DNA from: Deinandra increscens subsp. villosa
Lineage: Eukaryota; Streptophyta; Magnoliopsida; Asterales; Asteraceae
Direction: 5' to 3'
NCBI GenBank assembly: GCA_039602395.1
Contig: JBCNJP010000226.1
Span: 186,001 to 250,000 of the forward strand
Length of the DNA: 64,000 nt
Part shown: positions 30,243 to 40,813 of the stretch, one piece after another
Numbering within the stretch: the first letter of the stretch is position 1
Layout of the letters: each line of letters begins with the position of its first letter
Translations under genes and position numbers: made by a program
Notes under the pieces: model-generated
Database searches by the model: none
What the model was told of the DNA's origin: nothing
What the model saw: the letters and a program-made list of their open reading frames with translations, nothing else

Positions 30243-31808
30243 ATGCCACACACCCGTTCACGAGGTCCTCCTGAGTTGTCACCATTTTCTGATCCCGACG
30301 CGGATATTCGTGAACGGTTTCGCCTTCTTCGCACAGAGCTAGAGGCGTTCATCATTTCCACCGCTCATTCCAAACCATCTTCTTCCACACAAATCACACG
30401 CGACACCAAACCCATTCCATTTCCCGATCTTTCATCCATGGCGGCACGTCGCACCGTCCACGAGCAGGCCAACGCCGGCATCAACGACGCTCGGTTTGCC
30501 ATCGCCCAACCCAACATTGCCAACACCAATAATTGGCAAGTTCCGTCTCACGTCATCAATGCGCTCACCAATTCCATTCAGTTTCACGGACGTGAAGACG
30601 AAGATGCACCAACGCATATCTCGCATTTTATTCGAATCTGCAACACGTTCGGACTCACGGGAGTCGCGAACGACACCATCTATCTGCGCTTGTTTCCATT
30701 CTCCCTTACCTCTCGAGCCGCCGAGTGGCTCGAGACGCTTCCGCCTAACTCGATCGCCACCTCGGACGATCTGATGTTGAAATTCCTGAAAAAGTATCAT
30801 CCCCCAGCCAAGGCTGCACGTACTCGGGAGGAAATCTATTCCTTCAAAATGGACCCCGATGAGCCTTATTCGGTCGCATACGAGAGATTCAATACCCTTC
30901 TGAGCAAGTGTCCGCAACACGGGGTGACGGACTAGGCGATCATAGAAAAGTTCTACAATGGACTTCCTTATCATGTTCAGAAGGATTTCAATATTTCGGC
31001 TGGAGGTCACATGATGGAAAAGCTCACTGTTGACGAATGCAAATCACTTTTCGAGAGCTTCGCACTTGCTGAATAGCAGGCACCCGGAGGTCGGAGAGCC
31101 ACCTTGGCCCCGACTAGATCACTTGCACCATCTACATCTACCCGGAGTGTCAGTCACATTGGCTCAGAGACCATGCCGCCTAAGGAGTTAGAGACCATCT
31201 GCAGGGCTTTAGAAGAAATCAAACTCCATATCAAAGCCACATGTGAGCTATGTAGAGGTACTCACGACACCCGAGACTGCCCACTTGCTCCCGCTGAGCA
31301 AGTAGACTACATTGGAAACCGAAACCAGTTCGGTAATTCTTTCCAGTCTGGGTGGAGGAGTGGCCAGAATTCAGGATGGCGAGAGGGAGGAAACCCACCT
31401 GGTTTTCCACCGAGGAATAACTATGGTGGAGGAGATGACGGGCCTGGTTTAAACGAGATTAGGGAGCTTATAGCTAACCAGACCCAGATCCTGCAGCAGA
31501 TTATGGCGAGAGATGAGGGAACACAGAAGAAGCTGGCTGAGCATGACACGTTACTGAGAAATCAACAAGCTTCGTTCCTGGATTTGCAGCGTTCGGTTGG
31601 TGACATAGCGAAGCAGCTGAAGGAGCTCAATTCCCGTGGGGGTCAGTTTTCCGGTAGTACCTACAAAAACCCCAATGCTAACGTCAATGCCATTACTACT
31701 AGGAGCGGGAGAGTCGTTCAGAGTCCATCACCGGCGGTAGTTGATGAGGAACCGGTCGATGAGGAGATAGTGTTAGAGACGCCTGACGGGAGGGGCATGG
31801 GAGCGTAA
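30243..31808 (+). pseudogene. Athila-like gag with two in-frame TAG stops
   Basis: One reading frame runs from the ATG at 30243 to a TAA at 31806, broken by TAG at 30933-30935 and 31074-31076. The first part is the Retrotrans_gag capsid domain (VINALTNSIQFHGREDEDAP; FPFSLTSRAAEWLETLPPNS; FLKKYHPPAKAARTREEI; FKMDPDEPYSVAYERF). After the stops come a Pro/Ser linker, a zinc-knuckle-like CELCRGTHDTRDCP and a Gly/Asn-rich region. A helical segment (ILQQIMARDEGTQKKLAEHD) and NVNAITTRSGR follow, the usual lead-in to the protease. The stops break capsid production from this copy. Confidence 0.85.
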
Positions 31809-32779
31809 CGCCAGCAAGTACCGCACCAAACGTCGAGGCTGAGGGAGTGAAAGAGAAGCCACCAGATGGAGAGAAGCAGCTGAAGTGGGAGGTGGTGAGA
31901 GAGAAGAAGAGAGTTCGATTTGCGCCTCAACCGATCACGGCCGATGATTTGAAGCAGGTGCCTTATCCTGAACGTCTGATTCAATAGAAGAATGCGCGTG
32001 AGCACAGTCAGTTTCGTGATATTCTTAGGCAACTTAGGACTACTTTACCTTTCACGGAAGTTTTGAGTCAAATGCCTAAGTATGCTATATTTTTGAAAGA
32101 TATGTTGAGTAGTAAGAAGAAACTTGAAGCTTTATCTGACGTTACACTTGATGCCCAATGCTCCGCAATAGTACAAAATAAATTGCCCGAGAAGCTTAAT
32201 GACCCAGGGATCTTTACAATTCCTTGCTCTTTTGGTGATTCTTCTGTTACACGTGCCTTAGCTGATTTAGGTGCTTCTATTAATGTTATGCCATTTTATG
32301 TTTTTAAGTACCTAGGGTTAGGCGATTTAGAGCCGACCAGGATGATAATTTCTTTAGCAGATAGGTTGGTGGTTAGGCCCAAAGGAATAGTGGAAAATGT
32401 ACTTTTGCAAGTTGATAAATTTGTGTTCCCTATAGACTTTGTGGTAGTTGACAGTGCATATGATGCTAGTTGCCCTTTGATTTTAGGTAGGCCTTTCCTT
32501 AGGACCGCACAGGCGCTAGTTGATGTTTTTGCGGGCACCATTACTTTGAGGGTTGATCATGAGAGTGTTGTGTTCGAGGTGGGTAGACGTGAGGATAGGG
32601 GCACCGAATCTGTGTGTTTGATAGGTACGTTGATGTCATTCATAGACCTAGTGGTGGTAGGTAATCGGTTAGAGGATGAAGTGGTTGATGAGCATGAGTG
32701 TGAGGAGAACACCGGGGGGTTAGTTGAATTAGTTGACAGAAATGAAATCTTTGACCCATTAGGGAAACCGGTGAGGTAG
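31809..32779 (+). pseudogene. Athila-like aspartic protease region
   Basis: This frame, different from gag, is broken by a TAG at 31985-31987 and then open from 32063 to 32779. It includes MPKYAIFLKDMLSSKKKL, typical just upstream of the Athila protease, and the catalytic DLGASIN with Asp at 32264-32266. VFPIDFVVVD and CPLILGRPFL follow. The protease would cut gag and pol; here pol is missing. The C-terminal part is acidic and ends in the first copy of a 130-bp tandem duplication. Confidence 0.8.
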
Positions 32780-32787
32780 TTGAGAAA

Positions 32788-33270
32788 GTGGTTGAAGAAG
32801 TTGAGGATGAGGTCGTGATAGAGGATAAGTGTGGGGAAGATCCCGGGGGGTTATTTGAGTTATTGGATAGAAATGAGAATTTTGACCCGTTAGGAGAACC
32901 CGAAGAGTTGGTGAGTGTGGAGAGTGAATTAGTAGTTGAAAAGGTAGTTAGGAAGGCCACACTTGGTGATTTAGGTGTTTTGCATGATGATATAGAGTTT
33001 AGGCCAAGTGTGGGGAGGTTACAGGTGGTTGTTAGTAAAAGTGACCCATCTTTGAGTTTTTTAGAGGAGGTTAGGTTTCTACCGGGTCGGTTTAAGCATT
33101 GGAAGGTTAAGAACTCGTTGGAGTTGCTACAGTTGGGTGCTTCATGGGTTAGGAAATTAGTTGGTAGTTGGCAAGATAGAAACCGGGTGAAAAGCGGTAG
33201 TTTTGTGATCAAGGATGTGAAATCGAAGCCTCCGGATGGTTTGGGAGGTCGTTTTTCTGTTTTGTGCTGA
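32788..33270 (+). pseudogene. Post-protease ORF of unknown function after a 130-bp duplication
   Basis: An acidic, Val/Glu-rich frame of 160 codons. Its beginning repeats the end of the preceding frame (GGLVELVDRNEIFDPLG and GGLFELLDRNENFDPLG) at a spacing of 130 bp. Because 130 is not a multiple of three, the duplication moves the reading frame. The second half (FLPGRFKHWKVKNSLELL; WVRKLVGSWQDRN) has no recognised domain. The reverse transcriptase expected here is absent, so this may be a remnant that replaced pol. Confidence 0.5.
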
Positions 33271-34970
33271 TCGATGAAGTGTCCGGGTTGTATATTATTG
33301 TATTTGTGTCTTTTAATTTCTACAATTTTTAGTTTTTCGTGCAGTTTGCGTCTTTTTGTTTTGTGTTTTTAGTGTTTGCAGGTGATTTTAGAGATTCAAG
33401 AGATGGGCAAGGTGAGAGTGTAGGTCTTGAGTACAGTTTTAGCTGAAAATTTCGACTATGGGACCTGGAGGAAGGGAAAAGAGATAGAAAAATTTTGAGG
33501 CAATAAGCTCAAAATTCCCTGGAAATTGCGTTCCAGGCGTATCGCCTGGAGGTTGGTAGGTTATAGGCGATACGCCTGAAGGTTGAGACGGGGCCGGATG
33601 TTTGCAGTTCCAGGCGTATCGCCTGGGAGATGCACGTTGGTAGGCGATACGCCTGGAGGAGGTAAGTCAGAAATCTTTTAAATTTTTAATTATTTTAATA
33701 TTTATGTTTACCGAATTTGCGGTGGTTCGTTGGCGGTCGATGTGCTGAGTCTCTGGAGTTTCAGGTGAACACGTTTCAACTTATCTTGTTTTATTTTTAG
33801 TTTTATTTATTTTTCTTTTTTGTGCTTTTATTATGCTTTGTTTTTATTCCATTCCACATTGAGGGCAATGTGTAATTCAAGTGTGGGGATGGGATACTTG
33901 CGTCTTGAGTCTTTTATTTTTAGTGTGTTAATTGAGTCAGAAAAAGTTGAAAAAAAATTGAAAAATTGTTCAAAAATGTCCGAGATTCTGGCTGCAAGTT
34001 AAATGGAAAATGATAGGGAACTAGGAATTGATTGTCTAATTTTGTGTTTAAATGATAAATTAATAAATAATATGGTAATGTGGTAAAGAATGGTATGAAT
34101 GGAAAACATTATTAATCTATGATGTGTCGGTAGGCCCAGCAGACCTAGGAGTAGCTTAAATACCCTGTGTGTTTATTGTTGTATAAATATGCTAATCAGT
34201 CTGCTAGTGGGTTCCCATTTTAGGAGTGATAGGAATACTGAACCTGATGATTAGGAGGAAAGAGACCGCTTTAGGCTAGATACTCCTATGTCCTTAGAAT
34301 GTCCAATGAGCATGTTAGTTAATAATTTGGTTAATGAATTAGAGTGAAGAGGCAAAATACTCATGTACGAACTAAGGATGGTATCCCGTGGTAAGTGCCT
34401 CTGATGATGTTCTGGATCTCGCGGGCAAAATACTCACGTATGATTTTAGGGATAGTATCTCGAAAAGAATGCCTCTGATGATGTCCGTTGGTAATTGTAG
34501 GTAAAAGTGACCAATTAATTAAAAAAAAGAATGAAAATGGAAAAAATGATAGAGTAGAGAATAAATGCTCAAGAAGTTGCATTCTATCAATTCTTTATTC
34601 TTTGGACATCTTAGTATCTGGTTAAAAGGGGGTTGGAGAAAATATACAATTTAAATCATTATACCCTTTGCTTTGACTGAATATGATTCGGTAGTAGGTT
34701 GAACTTGACCTTTCTTTAGTGGGATCCATAAGCGACTGAACTTTTATATGGTAATTTCATAAACACATGGGGGCGAAAGAAAAGGTTGGTGGTTGGGTTT
34801 AGTCGGATCGAAATATCGGCAATTATAGTTAGTGTGTTAGTACGTTATGGATTGTGGAATTGATTAGTGGATGTTAAATTTAATTTTTGAATGTTTAGAA
34901 GTCAATTTCCTGGTTGTGATTCCATTGCAGTATTTTTCGTGGACGAAAAAAGAGTCACTGTGGGGATGTT
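33271..34970 (+). other. 3' non-coding interior of the Athila-like element
   Basis: No open frame. Four more GGCGTATCGCC-type hairpins at 33532-33550, 33565-33577, 33610-33626 and 33642-33654. A purine tract (TGTGGGGATGT, about 34959-34969) precedes the right LTR and would prime plus-strand synthesis. Confidence 0.7.
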
Positions 34971-36588
34971 TGATGTGTTGCAAACACATCCCATTTCCGG
35001 GGTCGTTTATATAGTCTTTTGAGTCGTTTTGAGTTGGTTTGCATTAGTTTTAGTTGCTTTTAGTTTGGTTTGTGTCTTTGGGGTCTTGTTTATGTTTTTA
35101 TGGAGTTAATTTGTAGGTTTTTAATAGAATCCCGAGGCTATGAGAGAAAGTTGGAAAGAATTGAAGAAAACAAAGAAGAAGGGCTGAACAAGCAGTCCCA
35201 GGCGTATCGCCTCGGACCTCACAGTTGTCGAGCGATACACGCGCTAGAGAGAAGTCAACGGAGGCTTAAGTCGGTTTGACCCGACTATTTTGGCGTATTC
35301 AAGCTCCAGGCATATCGCCTGTTACTTTCAGACCTCCAAGCGATACGCTTGGAGGGTAAATTTCCGGGAACTTTGCTTAATTGATATAAATTCGACTTTA
35401 AAGGTTTCATTCGGATAACACGACTTCCTGACGAATTTCAGAGCGACTAAAGGCGATTTTCAGAGGAGAAGAGAGCTGGGATAAAGGAGGAGCATTGAGA
35501 GACCAAGATTGCATTGCAATTCGCTATCCGGTTCTTTCGATTACTTCGTTTTCGTTAATTGCTATCATGTATTTGAATCAAGTTTCAGACTTTACTATGT
35601 TTATTGTTCAGATCGTGATTATAGGCTAAACTAATTATGCCATCTAGACTGTTTTGATGAGTAGTTGACACTTTGACTTTATTCTCGGTTTTAACTAGTT
35701 GATTGATGTTACGATTTTATTCAATTCCATTGATTGCCATGGTTGATGTATGTGTGTGTTATGAGCAGGTTGTTAATTAATTGTTGATGCTTAATTTACT
35801 CGCGAATGTCTTTCGGTTTAGGTAGATTAGCTAAAGTAGTTGACTTTAGGGTTAATTGCTAAAGTGTAGTTAGGGTTTCCTTGACTATTGCATTGATAAT
35901 TGGTTGATAATTTACTTGTAATGTGCTGCCTATTCTGAGACTTAAAAGGTAAAGAATTGTCAGGTAGTTGGGGTGGTTAGAATTTTAGGGTTGCATTGTC
36001 TCAAAAGATAGTGTCCTAGGGTTTTGATTATCTTGGTATTCCGTGTCGGTCATAGTAGTTATTGGTAGCTCCTGTTAGGTCTAAGGTGCCCGAGATTAGG
36101 TTCAGAGGTGGTTAGGTCTAATTGAGGTAGGAAGTACTCAAAAGGTGAACTCATGTTCGAGCGTTAGAATCGTTGTCTAGGAAGGACTTAAAAGGTGAAC
36201 TAGCCACCATCAGAATAGTTAGAGCCGAGGTAAAGTTAAGTGTCAATTGCGAGTCTAGGTCTAGGTGGTATATTTCCCTCTCATTTGAATTCCCCAAGGT
36301 TTCCTACGTTTGTCTGTTTGTTCGTTGCTTAGTTAATTTTAGTTAAATCAAATCTCAATCAAAAACCCAAATTACTCAGTATTTCCATTTCTAGGTCTAG
36401 GTTAAGTCTTGTTATTAGAGTGTCCTAGGTTCGATATTCCGGTCTTATCTTAGCTTTACTATAATCCGACAGGTTCACTGCCTTAGGGTTCGGTTCGGTT
36501 TAGGTTATTTCGGTAAAATTAGGTGTGTCTTAGGTCTAGGTTTTAGGTCTATTTTATTAGTGTTTTTAGTGTCGTTCCGAGCACATCA
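34971..36588 (+). repeat. Right LTR of the Athila-like element
   Basis: 1618 bp, about 98% identical to the left LTR. The third hairpin (35333-35355) is perfect; the first (35196-35216) and second (about 35306-35321) each carry one change. Confidence 0.9.
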
Positions 36589-37194
36589 ATAGGGTACAAG
36601 CAATCCATCCGATTGTTCCTTCCCATGCATGGATTGTCATTGGTCCATAACCATGCAATCATACCATTTTAGTCCTTAAAGTATCCTATATTTACACACG
36701 GGTTTGTGTGTGGCCAATAGGAGGAGAGAAGATTGCATGAGTTGTGGTTGGTTGACCAATGGGAGTGTGTGGAAGAGTGTGACCAATAGGATAAGGGAAT
36801 CTTGCATGGGTTGGGATTGGGTGAGTGATATGGACCATTGGATCAAGAGAGAGAAGGCTTGGTCTTTGTCATTGATCTTGCATGTGATCTAGGCTATTGG
36901 ATCAAATCAATGTGGGTCATTGGATCAAAGTGAATAAGACAAAAAGGGGAAAGGAATTGAGTTAGTGGATTCCTAAGTGGGCTCATTATGGGCCGCTGGA
37001 TTGGTCTTGTCCTCTAACCAACTAAAACCGGTTTGGGCCTAATGGCTTATTCGTCCATTGGGCTATGAGTTGTGGGCTTGTTTCATGGACTATTGGATTG
37101 GGCTTGGATACTAGTCAAGGCTTTTCCTATGTTAGGAGATGACTCAGGAAATAACATATGTTGGACTCCGACTTTGTCGAGATACTAGACGTGT

Positions 37195-37196
<2 letters not shown>
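36589..37196. other. Non-coding DNA right of the Athila-like element
   Basis: No gene seen. Loosely repetitive phrases such as CATTGGATCAA and TTGCATGRGTTGGGATTGG recur. The sequence does not continue the 274-bp repeat beyond the ATAGG junction. Confidence 0.4.
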
Positions 37197-37231
<35 letters not shown>

Positions 37232-37262
37232 ATATATATATATATATATATTATATTATATA

Positions 37263-37924
37263 GGGTTAGGATCCTGTGAAAACATATCTTTTTGTGAAAA
37301 CCGCGAAAACACATATTAAAACTCACGTAACTTTTTCATACGTTAACGATTTTTCATAAAATTTGCGCCAAAAGTCTTAGAATCACGTTATCTTTAAATC
37401 TGGAGCAAAATATTAAAAAAAAAAAACTGAACGTTTTTTTTCCCGTGTGATGCACATGTGCATCATATAATTAAAAAAAGTTATAAAATGCTATTTTTTT
37501 CATTAAATCTAAAGATAACACAACTATAAGATTTAGGGTGCAATTTCTTTTTAAACTATTAATGTATATCACATGTATGAGCGTTTTTTTTGGTATGATG
37601 CACATGTGCATCATTCAATAAAAACGCAAAAAAATAATGAAAATATATGACATATGGTGCGACTAAGAAAAAAAAAATTTAACTCATACTAAAAGTATGA
37701 GTTTTTTTTGTGATGCACATGTGCACCACACAAAAAAAATATTTAAAAAAATAAAAAAAGCGTTAAGTTTTTTAAAAATTTTATAGGATTAAAGATAATA
37801 TAATTTTAAGACTTTTGGTGCAAATTTTTAAAAAAAATATTAACGTATGAAAAAGTTATGTAGGTTTTAAGATTTGTTTACGTAGTTCTCACAAAAAAAG
37901 GGTGTTTTCGCAGGATCCTTCCCC
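37263..37924. mobile_element. Foldback element in a (TA)n microsatellite, 662 bp
   Basis: The left end GGGTTAGGATCCTGTGAAAAC and right end (inverted GGGGAAGGATCCTGCGAAAAC) continue as inverted copies for about 130 bp, both with ACTTTTTCATACGTTAA and CAAAAGTCTTA. Both flanks are TA repeats (about 37197-37258 and 37926-37945). The interior repeats GATGCACATGTGCATCA palindromes (about 37450, 37600 and 37712). No ORF. Confidence 0.75.
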
Positions 37925-37984
37925 ATATTATATATATATATATATAATGTATGTGTATTTAGCTATAAGTTTAGAGATGGCTAT

Positions 37985-38454
37985 TGTTGGTCCAGGAATA
38001 ACAACCGTTCACGATATTCTATCAATCACGAGTGCGGAATCCAAGTGATTGATTAATTCAAGATAAGAGATGAGAAGAATACCAAGAAAACGATTAATAA
38101 ACGATAAAAACCTGATCTTGCACACAAGATGAACTTGTTGGGTACAAATTTTGTAATCGTAAACAGATATCTCTCTCTCTCTAGTTTACGATTACGATCT
38201 TAAACTCCCTTGCTTTCTCTCTCTAAAATCGTAATCTCAAGGGTTGGTCAAATGAGGAGGTCTAGTGGGGTATATATAGTCCCCCATTGGGTTTACTATT
38301 GGGCCCCTTATGGATCATAAACCCAATAGTAAACCCAAGCCCAACCATAAACTAGCCTAAATACAATAACCAAACTAGCCTATGATTCTAATGAAACCTT
38401 CTAAGCCCAACCCAACTTATTTAATATTGCAAGCCTCATAATCTAGCCTCTACA
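37985..38454 (-). repeat. Copia-like LTR (3' LTR of the minus-strand element)
   Basis: Contains a perfect 12-bp inverted pair, GTAATCGTAAAC at 38153-38164 and GTTTACGATTAC at 38184-38195, around a CT microsatellite. Confidence 0.85.
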
Positions 38455-40800
38455 ATCTTCCCCTAGGCTTGTGATATTGAATGTCTTCAATGTTTGAAAT
38501 TCTTCTTCTTGACTGGCTGGCATAGATGTTGATGAAGATTCTTTCCGCAGAAATCTTCAATGGGTTTCATGACTGGCACTTGGGACTTCCTCTTAATCAG
38601 CATCAGCTTGAACTTCTTGAAATGAACAAGTTAATGAGATGGAGGATTCTCAATGACTTGCTTCTCTTGAAAGAACTGATTCTCGCTGAATCTTCGGTAA
38701 CTGTCTTGAATCTTCAAAAATTAGAGGGTAAAAAGTTTAAACACCTCTAACTTTGAAGAACTTGGTTGTTGATCTTGGGTCTTCATGATCTCTGATTGCT
38801 CTGCATCTTTTTCCTCAAAAGAGACTTGAAGTCTTCAGCTTCCCCTAAGCTTGTGAGCATCTTCTTTGAAAATCTTTTAGAAGCTTGTAAAGAAACCAAC
38901 AACTTCCCCTGAACAGTTGCTTATTCAGATGGAAGTCTTGTCCGACTGGTTCTTTAACTTTGAGCAGCAGCAGCATTAGCAGCATCTTTCTATCATCAAC
39001 CTGTCTGACACACATTTGAAAAAATATACTCCACCAGAAATTTGATGACCGGTCTTTGGGTAAGAGGATAATTAACATTGTAAAAACCCAATTATCATCT
39101 GTTTAGTTGATGATAATATGTATTTTAAACAAAAACCCAAACTTAATTATCATCTGTTCAGTTGATAATAATTAACTTCCCCTGAACCCAAGACCTCTAA
39201 AGACTTTCCCTTAGCTGATAACTTCCCCTCAGCTAAGGACTTCCCATGATATAATACATATTATCTTCGAGTTCCCTTCAGTTACAATGTATTATGGAAG
39301 TCTTTTCAATAGATAATAAGTATCATCCTCGAGTTCCCTTCGGATACTACTTATTATCCCCTATCGTTCCCCTAAAAATTTGGCAAGATCTGCAGGGGGG
39401 CATACTGTCATGCATCAAAACCCAGGAAAACACATTTTGACTTCTCAAATTAACCTGGCCAAGACGTAAACACAACCAAAAAGAACTTAAAGATTCACAT
39501 ACGAAAGTTAAAAATAAACAAATACTTACCAATATCAAACATGAGAAAGTTTACAAGGGATCAAACCGTATGAATCTGACTGAGGAACCCTTTTTAGCTT
39601 CAGTTACTCGACTAGTCCAGGTGATTGCCGGTATGTTTGTCCATTTTAAACTCAAACCCGTTTGAACCCAACCAAATGCATCATGCTAAATAGATTACTA
39701 ATTACCAACATGTTTAATCGTCCCCACACCCAATTGTACATAGAAAAACCTACCCAACCTCAGAGTTTATTGAGAATTCACAAACCCCCAACTTGAGGAA
39801 CCATGCAACATCGTTATGACTACCACTTATTTTATTAATTATCAGTTGGTGATCAGGTCGGCCGCATAAGCACGCAGAGAAGACCAAACTGAATGATTAT
39901 TTTGTATTTTCATTTCTTTTCTTTTCTTTTTCATTTCTTTTTCATTTCTTTTTCATTTCTTTTTATTATGTGGTCTAGTCATAACAGCAGAAACATGGCG
40001 TGTGAGAGAGTGAATACTAGGTATAATTACCACTCTCAACCCGTTTTTGCTGGGACTCAGTTTTTTAAACCATGCAACCTGAGATGGGAAACTAAACATA
40101 TATATATTTTAAGTTCATTGCACTTACATTGGTGGTCATAAGATTAGGTCGAGCCTACCGAGCATATCACCGTGGAGCTTGCTTTTCACTTCCGCCTTAC
40201 ACGTTTCAGTCATCTCCAATCCGGACATATTTCACTTCCCTCCCTTCTCAGAAACAAAACACAAACAAACTATTAAAAATTGAAAAGCACACAATTTTTT
40301 AGGGGTCAACTTTTTCTTCATCCTTACATTTCTTCCCCTTGCTTTTTGATTTTTAATGTCACAACTTTTGTGCACATCATCATTTTTTTTAAACACGAAC
40401 ACATAAGCAGAGCAAATAACTTCACACACATCTGGCCAAGCTAACCTTGCTAACCTTCAAAGTATGGATTTGAAATTTTTTTAGAAAATTGGGTTTTATA
40501 GCATGCATACCTCATACTCATTTTTTTTTAAATTGAACAACCAAGCACCAACTGAAAATTTTAAGGAATTTGGTTTGACACAAACACCCTTTACTGCTTC
40601 ATCAAACAAACAACCAAGTTAAGAACAGTACCTTTCATGCTGAATTTGACCTTTTACCTCTCAAGGAAACATATCCTCCATAAAAAATTGCTTGTCATGA
40701 CATGAAGATACGTCTCCTAAACTGTGCCTGGAACAATCACTTATCAACAAACAAATTAATAATAAAAATGTTAGTGATAATCCTCCTTGACTGTTCCTGC
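38455..40800 (-). other. 3' non-coding region of the Copia-like element
   Basis: No coding frame. The part at about 39560-40250 closely matches 56205-56880 (for example the stretch around GGTGATCAGGTCGGCCGCAT), where it lies downstream of a Copia RNase H. That shows the two elements are related. CTTCCCCT-rich repeats at about 38890-39370 are decayed tandem units. Confidence 0.6.
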
Positions 40801-40813
40801 ACATAGTGAGAGA

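Larger units (their letters stand above)
28450..36588 (+). mobile_element. Athila-like Ty3/Gypsy retrotransposon lacking pol, 8.1 kb
   Basis: Two LTRs of about 1.6 kb start TGATGTGTTGC and end GAGCACATCA. A perfect ATAGG duplication flanks the element (28445-28449, 36589-36593). The primer-binding site TGGCACCGTTGCCGGGGA matches the tRNA-Asp type used by Athila, apart from one base. It encodes gag and an aspartic protease, but no reverse transcriptase, RNase H or integrase between 33270 and 34970. It is thus a large non-autonomous derivative. About 30 LTR differences by eye (near 2%) indicate recent insertion. Confidence 0.9.
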
